A stretch of DNA of 57,012 bases from Moritella sp. PE36 (lineage in GTDB: Bacteria; Pseudomonadota; Gammaproteobacteria; Enterobacterales; Moritellaceae). This document shows positions 8,948 through 16,662 of this stretch, in pieces. The notes under the pieces were generated by a model. That model saw only the letters and a list, made by a program, of their open reading frames with translations, did no database searches and was not told the origin of the DNA. The position numbers and the translations under genes are program-made. The stretch is taken from contig NZ_ABCQ01000026.1 of NCBI RefSeq assembly GCF_000170855.1, positions 1 to 57,012 of the forward strand, given 5' to 3'. The stretch's first letter is position 1. The number at the start of each line of letters is the position of its first letter.

Positions 8948-11900
8948 TTATTTCATCGGTAACGATATCTGTCTTAGTGACACCCCGCCAGGTACTATTT
9001 CCAATGTCATTCCTGCAGCGCCTCCTTCACCGTCACCGTTACCGTCTGCAATAAGAACATCAATCTCAATGCTGTTTTTATTTTTTAAACTAATTTGCAT
9101 ACGACCATCATCTAAGAATTCAATCGGCCCTTGAAGATCCATAGTGATTGGATAACTGTGTAAATTATGTGATAAATTTAAGGTTACATGCATATTTGGT
9201 GAATCCATGTATACATCAAGCTCGATAATAAAATTAAGCTGCTGGGTTTCCTCATTCCAAATGATATAACCCGTTGGTACAACTGTTTTACCATCTACAA
9301 CAGGGTAACGCGGGCGCATGATCATAGTTCCCGTAGGCACATCACTATCACCTAGTAAGAACAAATTGGCCTGAACATAGACTTCAGAGGAAATCATCTG
9401 CTGAGCATGAATTTTTACCGGAATACGATTATTAACCGCATCATACTCACCTATCTCAGTTGGCATAAATGCACTAATGAAAGTCTTTGAATATTCATCA
9501 GCACAGCTGGTGTCAATCGCACAACCTGTTTGCGCATCTTGCATCAAGCCATTAAAGCTGCCGTCTTTAACTCTTAATAACGCATAGTTACTGGTCAGGG
9601 TTTCCTGTCCTTCATTCCAACGATAATCACGATTACTATCCGTCGTTGGCATCATCAGTGGATTAAATACAAACTTATCAGCTGGTGCCGCCCGGAATGG
9701 CATTTTAATATCCGGACCACCTTGATCTTCAGCGTAACTATCTTTCAACAATGTCGTTTGTAATGGATAGCCAGCTTTACTACAGATAGCTGAGCCATTA
9801 GTGCAATCAACTTGTCCTTTCGTCGCACCTTCCTGTGAGATCAACGAGTATTGATAAACATTCGCGCCTTGGTCTTGCCAGTTTTCGGTTGGCGAGAAAG
9901 TTAAGATCTTATTATCATATTGCATCACACCAGGAACGATTGACTGACAAACACCCGCACTATTGACAACTTCAACGCGGAATGAACCACTATTACAAGC
10001 ATCACCCAGTACTAAACTTGCTTTGTCAATTGGCTGACTAAAGGCAATAAAGATATCCCTATCTGCCTGTAAACTAAAGATGTTGAACTTATCATCCTCG
10101 ACTAAATTGTTACTGCCATCAGAACCGCCAGCACAACGACCGGCAATATCATTAGCATAATCTGACTCGACCAGTGCACAAGTGTAACCAGGAACCGTAC
10201 CTTCAACCATAGGCGAGGTTTTTCTTAATTCCTGCGCTTTATAAAGTGTTGTAAATGTTTGGTCTAAATATGTAGGATTACCGGATAAATCTTTAATGTT
10301 TCCGGTGATCGTATAGTTAGTTGCTGAAGCTAAACTAACAACCGGATCAATAATAATAGAAGAACCGTCCTGCGAAATAAATGTTTCTTTAGCAACACCA
10401 TTCGCATCTTTAAGAACAAGGTTCTGTAGCGATGCTAATTCTAACGGTTCATTGTAAGTAATCGTGACATTATCACCCAAGCTGAAGTGAGTAATATTTT
10501 CGCCTGGATAAGCAGATTGGAATACGGGTGACTTAACATCAACAGCAAGTTCTGGTGTTTCGTCTGCGGTATACGCTTCCATATGGAATGATATTTGCGC
10601 ATGGGCATTATCCACGCCCAAGATCTTCAAATCAATCTCACTCACCGCGTCGATGATCATTGTAGGACCATCGGTCCTAACCGTGCCAATCAACTCAAGA
10701 TGCATAATATTCTGACTTAAACCACCATTGGCTTTACCATTCAGTTTGCCGTCTTCTTCGTAACCATCCGTGGTCATCGCCACATCCATAAACAGATGCA
10801 ATTGCTTCGGTGCATACTTATGATCAGAGTTAGTGTTATTAATTAAATAACCTGTCGCATCAGAAATGTTGGTCATACGAATATTACCGGTATTGAAACC
10901 CGTTGGGAATTCACCACCTACTTTCACTGTTAAGCTCGAGCTATTTAAAATAGAACCTTTACGGATCACCATTGGCGCCGCACTTTTAAATTTACCGAGA
11001 TTGGCTAATTCAGTGATCAGGTCTGAATCAACATAAGTGGTATCATTCGCGCCAATAAGCACAGATTTAATGGTCACTGCATTCATTAATTCACCTGAGT
11101 AAGGTGATTCCTGACTGCCATTATTCAAGGTTATGTTCATTGGCTTAAATGCGCGTTCACCCGGATCTAATACCGTAAATACTTTTTCTAAACCCGCAAA
11201 ACTATTCCCCTGGTTATCCTTCACGCCATTACTGACGATAAGTTCATAACTTGCATCAACATCAAGATCGACCGCTGGATCAAAGGTGATGTAACGACCT
11301 TTAGCAATTAAATCACCTGCTACTTGCTCTGTAGTACCGACTTTTTGGAATTTAAATGTGTCACCGGCAACTAATGTTCTTGTATCAACTTCATTGGTCA
11401 AGCGTAAACGTAATGTCGTGAACGTGGTAAATGGCAGGTCATCAGTCGGAAAAAAACCATTGTTATCCAGTGTAAAACTTTCTACATCGTTGGCTAAACG
11501 CGTGGTAAATGTCATTGGGTCTTGCGCGGTTCTGGTCACCGTTAACTCTTTATTCCCATCGGCTTCATTAATCAAACCGATTGCATAAGTCACCGTATAT
11601 TGTTCACCCGCTTTAAGTGGTGATGCAGGCTTAAATGCCAAACCATTAGCTTGTGGATTGTTCGGATCAGTTGCAAAGCTATCTTCCGTCACTTCCGTCG
11701 CTGTTCCTTCGACCACATTGCCGTCACTGTCGGTTAAGGTAAGCGCTTGCGTCGAAAAACTATCTAGCGGATGCGAGAATGACAACAATACCGAGGTATT
11801 CACCGCTACATCAGCTTGGCCATCAAATGGAAACGCATAAAACGTGTGGGCAGCAAACAAGCTTTGTGCTCGACGCTCAGCTAATGCCGCACGATTTTCT

Positions 11901-12031
11901 TCTGCGGTTAACAGCGGCGCGTCCACTTTTTCATTATCTTGTAGTTCAACGCCACAACCAGCAAGCGCAACTGCCGAAGCAACCAGGCTGTACTTAAAGA
12001 AAGAATTAAAACGAGAATTAATTGTCTTCAT
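8948..12031 (-). CDS. Large Ig-like domain lipoprotein, partner of the FadL-type porin
   Basis: A 1027-residue secreted lipoprotein. The signal ends in lipobox LAGC with Cys26, and the next residues (GVELQ) do not carry the Asp+2 inner-membrane retention signal, so outer-membrane sorting is likely. Several stretches match bacterial Ig-like (Big_5/SbsA) domains, roughly residues 63-175, 188-290, 505-600 and 650-760, with recurring patterns like VLLSFSHPLD, YTVTYA and LTFSP. The middle and the C-terminal 250 residues are beta-rich without a motif I recognise, and I see no GxSxG esterase motif. A strong Shine-Dalgarno sequence (AAGGAGGT) overlaps the stop codon of the upstream porin gene, so the two are co-translated. 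It probably sits at the surface and assists the porin in handling a hydrophobic ligand. This is inference; the enzymatic role, if any, is unknown. Confidence 0.78.
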   Translation of the reverse strand: MKTINSRFNSFFKYSLVASAVALAGCGVELQDNEKVDAPLLTAEENRAALAERRAQSLFAAHTFYAFPFDGQADVAVNTSVLLSFSHPLDSFSTQALTLTDSDGNVVEGTATEVTEDSFATDPNNPQANGLAFKPASPLKAGEQYTVTYAIGLINEADGNKELTVTRTAQDPMTFTTRLANDVESFTLDNNGFFPTDDLPFTTFTTLRLRLTNEVDTRTLVAGDTFKFQKVGTTEQVAGDLIAKGRYITFDPAVDLDVDASYELIVSNGVKDNQGNSFAGLEKVFTVLDPGERAFKPMNITLNNGSQESPYSGELMNAVTIKSVLIGANDTTYVDSDLITELANLGKFKSAAPMVIRKGSILNSSSLTVKVGGEFPTGFNTGNIRMTNISDATGYLINNTNSDHKYAPKQLHLFMDVAMTTDGYEEDGKLNGKANGGLSQNIMHLELIGTVRTDGPTMIIDAVSEIDLKILGVDNAHAQISFHMEAYTADETPELAVDVKSPVFQSAYPGENITHFSLGDNVTITYNEPLELASLQNLVLKDANGVAKETFISQDGSSIIIDPVVSLASATNYTITGNIKDLSGNPTYLDQTFTTLYKAQELRKTSPMVEGTVPGYTCALVESDYANDIAGRCAGGSDGSNNLVEDDKFNIFSLQADRDIFIAFSQPIDKASLVLGDACNSGSFRVEVVNSAGVCQSIVPGVMQYDNKILTFSPTENWQDQGANVYQYSLISQEGATKGQVDCTNGSAICSKAGYPLQTTLLKDSYAEDQGGPDIKMPFRAAPADKFVFNPLMMPTTDSNRDYRWNEGQETLTSNYALLRVKDGSFNGLMQDAQTGCAIDTSCADEYSKTFISAFMPTEIGEYDAVNNRIPVKIHAQQMISSEVYVQANLFLLGDSDVPTGTMIMRPRYPVVDGKTVVPTGYIIWNEETQQLNFIIELDVYMDSPNMHVTLNLSHNLHSYPITMDLQGPIEFLDDGRMQISLKNKNSIEIDVLIADGNGDGEGGAAGMTLEIVPGGVSLRQISLPMK

Positions 12032-12040
12032 AAGACCTCC

Positions 12041-13345
12041 TTAAAACTTAGTCGTGAACGAAAGTGAAATAGTTGATACCGTGCCTTCTAGTTCAACTGA
12101 GGAGTTATTCGCGCTGTCTTGATGAGAAATAATGTGGTCAGTTGGATCAAGTACTTGTAACTGATACGCTAAATCAATCTGCCAAGGATATGCCGATAAG
12201 CCAGTGCCTTTATGGAAATAGGAGAAACCAGCACCGACAACTAATTTATCAGCACTTAAATAATTCACATCCAGCGTCGCTTTATCTGGGTCTAATGGTG
12301 ATACTTCATAGCTAGCACCCGCCATTAATTTAATGGTATCGTTAAAATTAAGCTCGATACCGGCACGTGGAATAATGATATCTTCGAAACCGACACTGGC
12401 TTGATCTTTCACTGTGTCGTTTAACATTAAGTCATTTAAATCTGACCATCTTTGTTGCTCTGCACTGATCGCAAAACTCACCATTCCGGCTTTAATACGA
12501 ATACCCGCAGAGATAATATCTGGTTGGTATGCATCATACGTTAACAAGTTAATGGGTAAGTCGGATACCGTTTGAGTGATCGTTGCTCCCGCCTTAATGT
12601 TGGCTTGACCATAACTTTCACCACGGAAAGCCGCAGCAAAGGTAATACCATTACCCGCACAACTCTTATCATTGCCGCATAACATACGGCCAAAGTCCAA
12701 AGTAATACCCGCAATAGGGGTGATCACAGGCTCAGCAGCAACACCAACACTTTCATTACCTGACGCAGTGCCATCCAATTCACTTTCTAAACTCATCGTC
12801 GCATCAGCATGCAACGATACTTGCGCACCGCCACCGATAGTAAAGCCCGGTATAATTTGAATTGAACCCGATGCAGCAACAAATAATGGCTTCTCACCAT
12901 AATTAGCTAATTGACCAGTCTCTGATGTTGACGAACTAAACGCCATCATTTCGGTACCGTAATTTTCGATACCCGCAATCAGACCAAAATAAATTGGGTA
13001 CGAAAAGTTAAACAGATTGGTCACATTAACGTTCATGCCTGCAAGTATTGGCTGCGTTGCTTCGTCAAACGTTTGCTCACCAGCGGTAATATCAGGAGTA
13101 GCAGACAATAAACCCACATACATCTCGCCTTGATCCGCCGTGGCTAGTGCAGATGGATTATAATAAGCGGCAGAGGATTGCGAATTAAATAAAGAAAAAG
13201 ACTGCGCAGAAGCGATATCAACTGGGGATAAACCGAATGTGGTGCCGAGATTACCTAAACTTGCTTGCGCGGTACCCGCGGTCAGCGCTAATGCCACAGA
13301 TGCAGAAAGTAGAGATATATTGTTAGATAGTGTCTTCTTAGTCAT
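12041..13345 (-). CDS. FadL-family outer-membrane transport protein
   Basis: Outer-membrane beta-barrel of the FadL/TodX superfamily, 434 residues from the chosen start, used for uptake of long-chain fatty acids or other hydrophobic compounds. It has a cleavable signal (MTKKTLSNN... to TAQA), the N-terminal plug-like region with NSQSSAAYYNPSALA, which is the family's recognisable Asn-Pro-Ala segment, and alternating beta-strands to a C-terminal SLSFTTKF ending in Phe, as expected for Bam-dependent insertion. A Cys pair (LCGNDKSC) occurs mid-protein. I chose the ATG at 13345 because a GGAG element lies properly before it; an ATG five codons earlier has none. The lipoprotein gene follows after 9 bases. 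FadL paralogs next to large surface lipoproteins are familiar in vibrios and relatives. Confidence 0.88.
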   Translation of the reverse strand: MTKKTLSNNISLLSASVALALTAGTAQASLGNLGTTFGLSPVDIASAQSFSLFNSQSSAAYYNPSALATADQGEMYVGLLSATPDITAGEQTFDEATQPILAGMNVNVTNLFNFSYPIYFGLIAGIENYGTEMMAFSSSTSETGQLANYGEKPLFVAASGSIQIIPGFTIGGGAQVSLHADATMSLESELDGTASGNESVGVAAEPVITPIAGITLDFGRMLCGNDKSCAGNGITFAAAFRGESYGQANIKAGATITQTVSDLPINLLTYDAYQPDIISAGIRIKAGMVSFAISAEQQRWSDLNDLMLNDTVKDQASVGFEDIIIPRAGIELNFNDTIKLMAGASYEVSPLDPDKATLDVNYLSADKLVVGAGFSYFHKGTGLSAYPWQIDLAYQLQVLDPTDHIISHQDSANNSSVELEGTVSTISLSFTTKF

Positions 13346-13530
13346 TGTTGCTAACTCCATTTAGCGAAACTAAAATAAGTATTCTCTAGTGGCTCCAGCC
13401 ACAACAACGGAATACCGTCAAATTGTTGAACATCCCCTGAGTGGACATGTTGTCATTTTTCTAACGGCGAATATACCTTGATTGATATACTCAGTGTCGT
13501 GCCTATATCGAGTTATTTCCTCATTCAGAA

Positions 13531-13568
13531 ACTAATGAGCTAGAAGCATTAGACTCTAGCTCATTAGT
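13531..13568. terminator. Strong perfect inverted repeat between two lipoprotein operons
   Basis: A perfect 14-bp stem, ACTAATGAGCTAGA with TCTAGCTCATTAGT, and a 10-base loop. It follows the end of the metallo-hydrolase gene (minus strand) by about 80 bases and precedes the porin promoter region. T-rich sequence follows only on the plus strand. The rest of the 13346-13646 gap must hold the promoter of the porin operon; I see no convincing element. Confidence 0.5.
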
Positions 13569-13646
13569 TGTTTTAATTGCACTGACGCCGACTTAGTTAT
13601 CTCAATGTTGTTAGTGTTATTACTCTGATTGCGCTAACACCCATAA

Positions 13647-14732
13647 TTAGTATGCCTGTATCCATGAAAAAGGAGCTGGTAACACGGTCGTCGCATCATC
13701 CGTTTTTACCACTTCAACCCGCTGGATAAAATCATCGATATTGGTCATCCGTACACCTTTAACTGGTTTGTTTTGATTATCGACACTGTTGTTGTCAAAA
13801 CTATTATTATCAAAAAAGTCCTCCCAGTGCCCTAACACAATTGTTCTCGGCTGCGTCTGTTGCAAGATAGCCTCGGGGTAATCATCAACCTGATGAAATG
13901 CCGCAACACATAAAATGGCCATATCGACCGCCTTACTATTCACCTTACTATCCGCCATCACTGGCATTAACCCGTCTGGAGAGTTACTTGCTGCATCTTG
14001 ATAATGAATACGGTAAATAGGTTGCTGCTGGATATCTAAAAAGTCGATAACATACGCATATGTTTGTCCTTCTTTCCAACCATATGCTGTACTTGGCAGC
14101 TCGGTTAATGCATCTTCATATTTTCCTGACATCACTTTAATCCCCATAAAGTGCGGTGCATGATCGGATTTAATCGGCATAAAACGAATGGTGTTATTAC
14201 GATTATATATCCACCTGCCCGGCTGTTGGCCATCAGCCGCATGCTCCGTTATATCAAGTAAACGTGCGTCATCAATAACCGCAGTGACAATATTGGTCAT
14301 GGTCGTTGAGCCCACAGCCGTTGCTTCTGGCATGTGTTGCTGCATGATATAAGGCACATCCATCAAGTGATCATAATGTGCATGACCAACTAAAATGAAT
14401 TCTGCCTGCTTGGCATGGGCCGGTAATAATTTATCAACCAAATCAGTATCCGGTTCAATTGACAGTGGCAAGGTAACATTGATCAAGCCCGGGTTAGTAA
14501 ACGAGGGCGCGGTCATAATACTGTCTTCACCATATTGAAATAAGTAACCACCAACACCGAGATATTGAATATTTAACTTTTTGTCTCCGCTAAGCAACGA
14601 CTGTTCATTCACTTGTTGCGCTACAAGATCGGCATGATAGTTTATCGCTAAATTATCCACAGACGTAGCACAGCCCGCTAATAGCCCAGCAATAACGCTG
14701 CAACAAAACACGTTTAATCTAACTCTTTTCAT
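13647..14732 (-). CDS. Metallo-beta-lactamase-fold lipoprotein
   Basis: A 361-residue envelope lipoprotein: basic N-terminus, hydrophobic segment and lipobox LAGC with Cys21. The mature part is a metallo-beta-lactamase fold of the UlaG/RomA-like branch, with the metal motif HAHYDH (HxHxDH) following LVGH, and later His residues in SDHAPHF and VLGHWED that could complete the site. A GGGGAAG Shine-Dalgarno element precedes the ATG. The C-terminal third contains a short Asn/Asp-rich repeat (FDNNSFDNNSVDNQN), unusual for a catalytic domain. Likely a hydrolase of a phosphoester, lactone or lipid-derived substrate on the periplasmic side; the substrate cannot be assigned. It stands alone, between the porin operon and a divergent OmpA-like gene. 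Confidence 0.82.
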   Translation of the reverse strand: MKRVRLNVFCCSVIAGLLAGCATSVDNLAINYHADLVAQQVNEQSLLSGDKKLNIQYLGVGGYLFQYGEDSIMTAPSFTNPGLINVTLPLSIEPDTDLVDKLLPAHAKQAEFILVGHAHYDHLMDVPYIMQQHMPEATAVGSTTMTNIVTAVIDDARLLDITEHAADGQQPGRWIYNRNNTIRFMPIKSDHAPHFMGIKVMSGKYEDALTELPSTAYGWKEGQTYAYVIDFLDIQQQPIYRIHYQDAASNSPDGLMPVMADSKVNSKAVDMAILCVAAFHQVDDYPEAILQQTQPRTIVLGHWEDFFDNNSFDNNSVDNQNKPVKGVRMTNIDDFIQRVEVVKTDDATTVLPAPFSWIQAY

Positions 14733-15081
14733 TAACTTCCCCCAAAAAAGTGGTAAACACTACCCTCTGATACAAGCTAATTAAAATAACAAAAAACACG
14801 TTATCGACACTCGCTAATGCGCGTTTCATCTCACACAGATATAAAAATAGTACTTTGTATTGACGTCGATTTAATGCATTTCGCCACATGTATACCTAAA
14901 CGACTTCAAGATGCACAATCAGCATCATGGCTTAACTTGGGTGTAGCCCTTTTTGAACCCTGTCATTTTTCGTCATTATTGATACTTAACTTGTCATTTT
15001 GTTGGCCGCAAAAAGCCTTTATTGGTTGCTTTAATAGAGTCATAGCTTGTTAAGCAGTCTTAATCCATAAGGAAACTGACC
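14733..15081. other. Divergent control region with phased GTCATT repeats
   Basis: No convincing gene lies in this 349-bp gap between the divergent metallo-hydrolase and OmpA-like genes. The hexamer GTCATT occurs at 14962, 14972 and 14993, always in the same direction, with start-to-start distances of 10 and 21 bases. They are thus on one face of the helix, about 90-120 bases upstream of the OmpA-like start. This could be an array of regulator half-sites. Confidence 0.35.
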
Positions 15082-15846
15082 ATGAAAAAATCTATCTTCG
15101 CAAAAACATTACTGATTACGTCAATAGCATGCACTAGCCTCTCTGCCAATGCAGCAGAGCAAGAACCGCTAACAACATGGGAGAAAGCCGGGGTATTTTC
15201 ATCAACGATTATCGTCGGTACCATTGCGGGTGGTCCGATTGGTCTTGTTCTCGGTATTGCTGCCGGAGATTGGATCAATAATACTTGGGATAAATCCATT
15301 GAGTCTGAGCAGTTAACAGCAGAGAACCAGCAGGCAACAGAAAATTTACTGGCGAGTGAATTACAAAATAATCAGTTGCTACACGACGTATTAATTTTGG
15401 ACCAACAGCTACAACAAGTATCAGAAACGGAAGAACTTAACCAACAACTGATCCTTGACTCCTTACAACTGGATCTACTGTTTGCCGTTAATCAAAGTGC
15501 AATTGATACAAAAAATCAAGCACGATTAACACAGCTATCAGATTACTTAATAGATAATCCAACCATGAACATCGTATTATCCGGTCACGCGGACCCGAGT
15601 GGACAAGAAGAGCTAAACATGAATTTAGCACAGCAAAGAGCGGTAGCAGTACAAGATCAACTTATTGCGTTAGGTGTTAACGAAAATAATATCCAAGTAC
15701 AATCTTTTGGTGCTGAATACGCAAGCTCAGCGTTGGGGGAGCTTGTTCAATACCCAAGAGATCGTAAAGTAACTATCGAATTTATCGATGACCAAGACCA
15801 CAATATGGAAGATAGCACCGCAGATGAAATAGCGATGCAATTCTAA
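15082..15846 (+). CDS. OmpA-family envelope protein resembling PdsO
   Basis: A 254-residue envelope protein: signal peptide (cleavage near SANA/AEQ), a glycine-rich hydrophobic segment (GTIAGGPIGLVLGIAAGD, about residues 46-64), a Gln/Glu/Leu-rich coiled coil (about 75-125), and a C-terminal OmpA-like peptidoglycan-binding domain with SGHADPSGQEELNMNLAQQRA and RKVTIEF. The order of glycine-zipper-like helix, coiled coil and OmpA domain recalls PdsO, the OmpA-like partner of the proteobacterial dedicated sortase system, but no sortase or PdsR/PdsS gene is nearby. An AAGGA element precedes the ATG. It probably links the envelope to peptidoglycan. OmpA-family assignment is firm; the PdsO assignment is tentative. 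Confidence 0.82.
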   Translation: MKKSIFAKTLLITSIACTSLSANAAEQEPLTTWEKAGVFSSTIIVGTIAGGPIGLVLGIAAGDWINNTWDKSIESEQLTAENQQATENLLASELQNNQLLHDVLILDQQLQQVSETEELNQQLILDSLQLDLLFAVNQSAIDTKNQARLTQLSDYLIDNPTMNIVLSGHADPSGQEELNMNLAQQRAVAVQDQLIALGVNENNIQVQSFGAEYASSALGELVQYPRDRKVTIEFIDDQDHNMEDSTADEIAMQF

Positions 15847-15859
15847 TTGCATGACGATT

Positions 15860-15888
15860 AAGGCTAACGATAATTCGTTAGCCTTTTT
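15860..15888 (+). terminator. Terminator after the OmpA-like gene
   Basis: A perfect 11-bp stem (AAGGCTAACGA/TCGTTAGCCTT) with a TAAT loop and a T-run, 14 bases past the stop codon. Confidence 0.9.
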
Positions 15889-16107
15889 AATGTCTCATAT
15901 TTACCTACAGAACCTTGATTATCTAGCCTATAACTCTTTTCAAAACATAAATATATCTGTTCTATACTGAAGTGATAACGAAAAAATATTAAAATTATAT
16001 TTTATGATCTAAGTAACAGTTTACTGACCCTAAGTGAGTATATTTAATAGTGTAAGTACATTATTTCACGACTAACGATTAGTCTTATCTTGAACAGGAG
16101 TTCCATC

Positions 16108-16539
16108 ATGACCATTAACAACATCCTTTGCCCAACCGACTTTTCAGATATGGCGAATAGAGCGATAAGCTATGCAGCAGAAATGGCGTTGAAATATGAT
16201 GCAACATTACATTTAGTAAGTGTAATTAATGAGATACATGGCTTTGATAGTTTCCAGGTACTTGCTATCACCCCACGTGATATTCACGAACATATGTTAA
16301 AGATCACACAAGAAAAACTGGACGAATTAACCTCAGATATTAGACCGAGTATTCCATTACATACCGCGGTACTAGAGGGACATCCATCAACAGAGATCAC
16401 GCGTGCGGCGGCAGAATTTGATTGCGATATGATCGTCATCGCAAGTCATGGCCGTACTGGGTTGGAGCATATCCTCATTGGCAGTGTCGCCGAATCAGTG
16501 ACTCGCCATTCACACTGCCCTGTCTTGATTGTGAAGTAA
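16108..16539 (+). CDS. Universal stress protein, UspA family
   Basis: Single-domain Usp protein of 143 residues. It begins with the family block INNILCPTDFSDMANRAI and ends with HCPVLIVK. The nucleotide-binding pattern reads ASHG, nine residues, then GS (ASHGRTGLEHILIGS), close to the ATP-binding subclass motif G-2x-G-9x-G(S/T) with Ala for the first Gly. I chose the ATG at 16108 because CAGGAG lies 7 bases before it; the frame is open further upstream but only from a TTG. It stands alone, after a 219-bp gap with no gene. The family supports survival under starvation or respiratory stress; the specific trigger is not visible. An 18-base repeat end follows its stop codon directly. Confidence 0.92.
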   Translation: MTINNILCPTDFSDMANRAISYAAEMALKYDATLHLVSVINEIHGFDSFQVLAITPRDIHEHMLKITQEKLDELTSDIRPSIPLHTAVLEGHPSTEITRAAAEFDCDMIVIASHGRTGLEHILIGSVAESVTRHSHCPVLIVK

Positions 16540-16540
16540 T

Positions 16541-16558
16541 ATTTAATGCAATTGGTAT
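16541..16558 (-). repeat. Solo end of the MITE-like repeat after the usp gene
   Basis: ATTTAATGCAATTGGTAT is the exact reverse complement of the first 18 bases of the repeat copies at 41640 and 44669. It begins one base after the stop codon and is followed by AAACCAAT, which makes a short head-to-head inverted pair. I see no internal part of the element, so this is a remnant or a solo end. Confidence 0.7.
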
Positions 16559-16633
16559 AAACCAATAATGCCCCCATTAATTAATTGATTTAATGGGCTT
16601 CATTATGACTTCAGATAAATATTATTGATTTGA

Positions 16634-16657
16634 GTAAAATGCCATTAGTCTAATGGC
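16634..16657 (-). terminator. Terminator of the P450 gene
   Basis: GCCATTA (16641-16647) pairs with TAATGGC (16651-16657) around a 3-base loop, followed on the minus strand by ATTTTA. It lies 5 bases beyond the P450 stop codon. A second weaker hairpin (CCCATTAA/TTAATGGG, 16573-16597) lies further on and may serve the usp gene. Confidence 0.65.
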
Positions 16658-16662
16658 AAATA

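Noticed and set aside
8948-12031. Assignment of the large lipoprotein as a VolA-type lysophospholipase because it neighbours a FadL-type porin
   Set aside because: No GxSxG motif or hydrolase segment is visible, and recognisable parts are Ig-like modules.
14817-15053. 78-codon open frame before the OmpA-like gene
   Set aside because: No ribosome site, no recognisable composition or domain, and it covers the likely promoter region.
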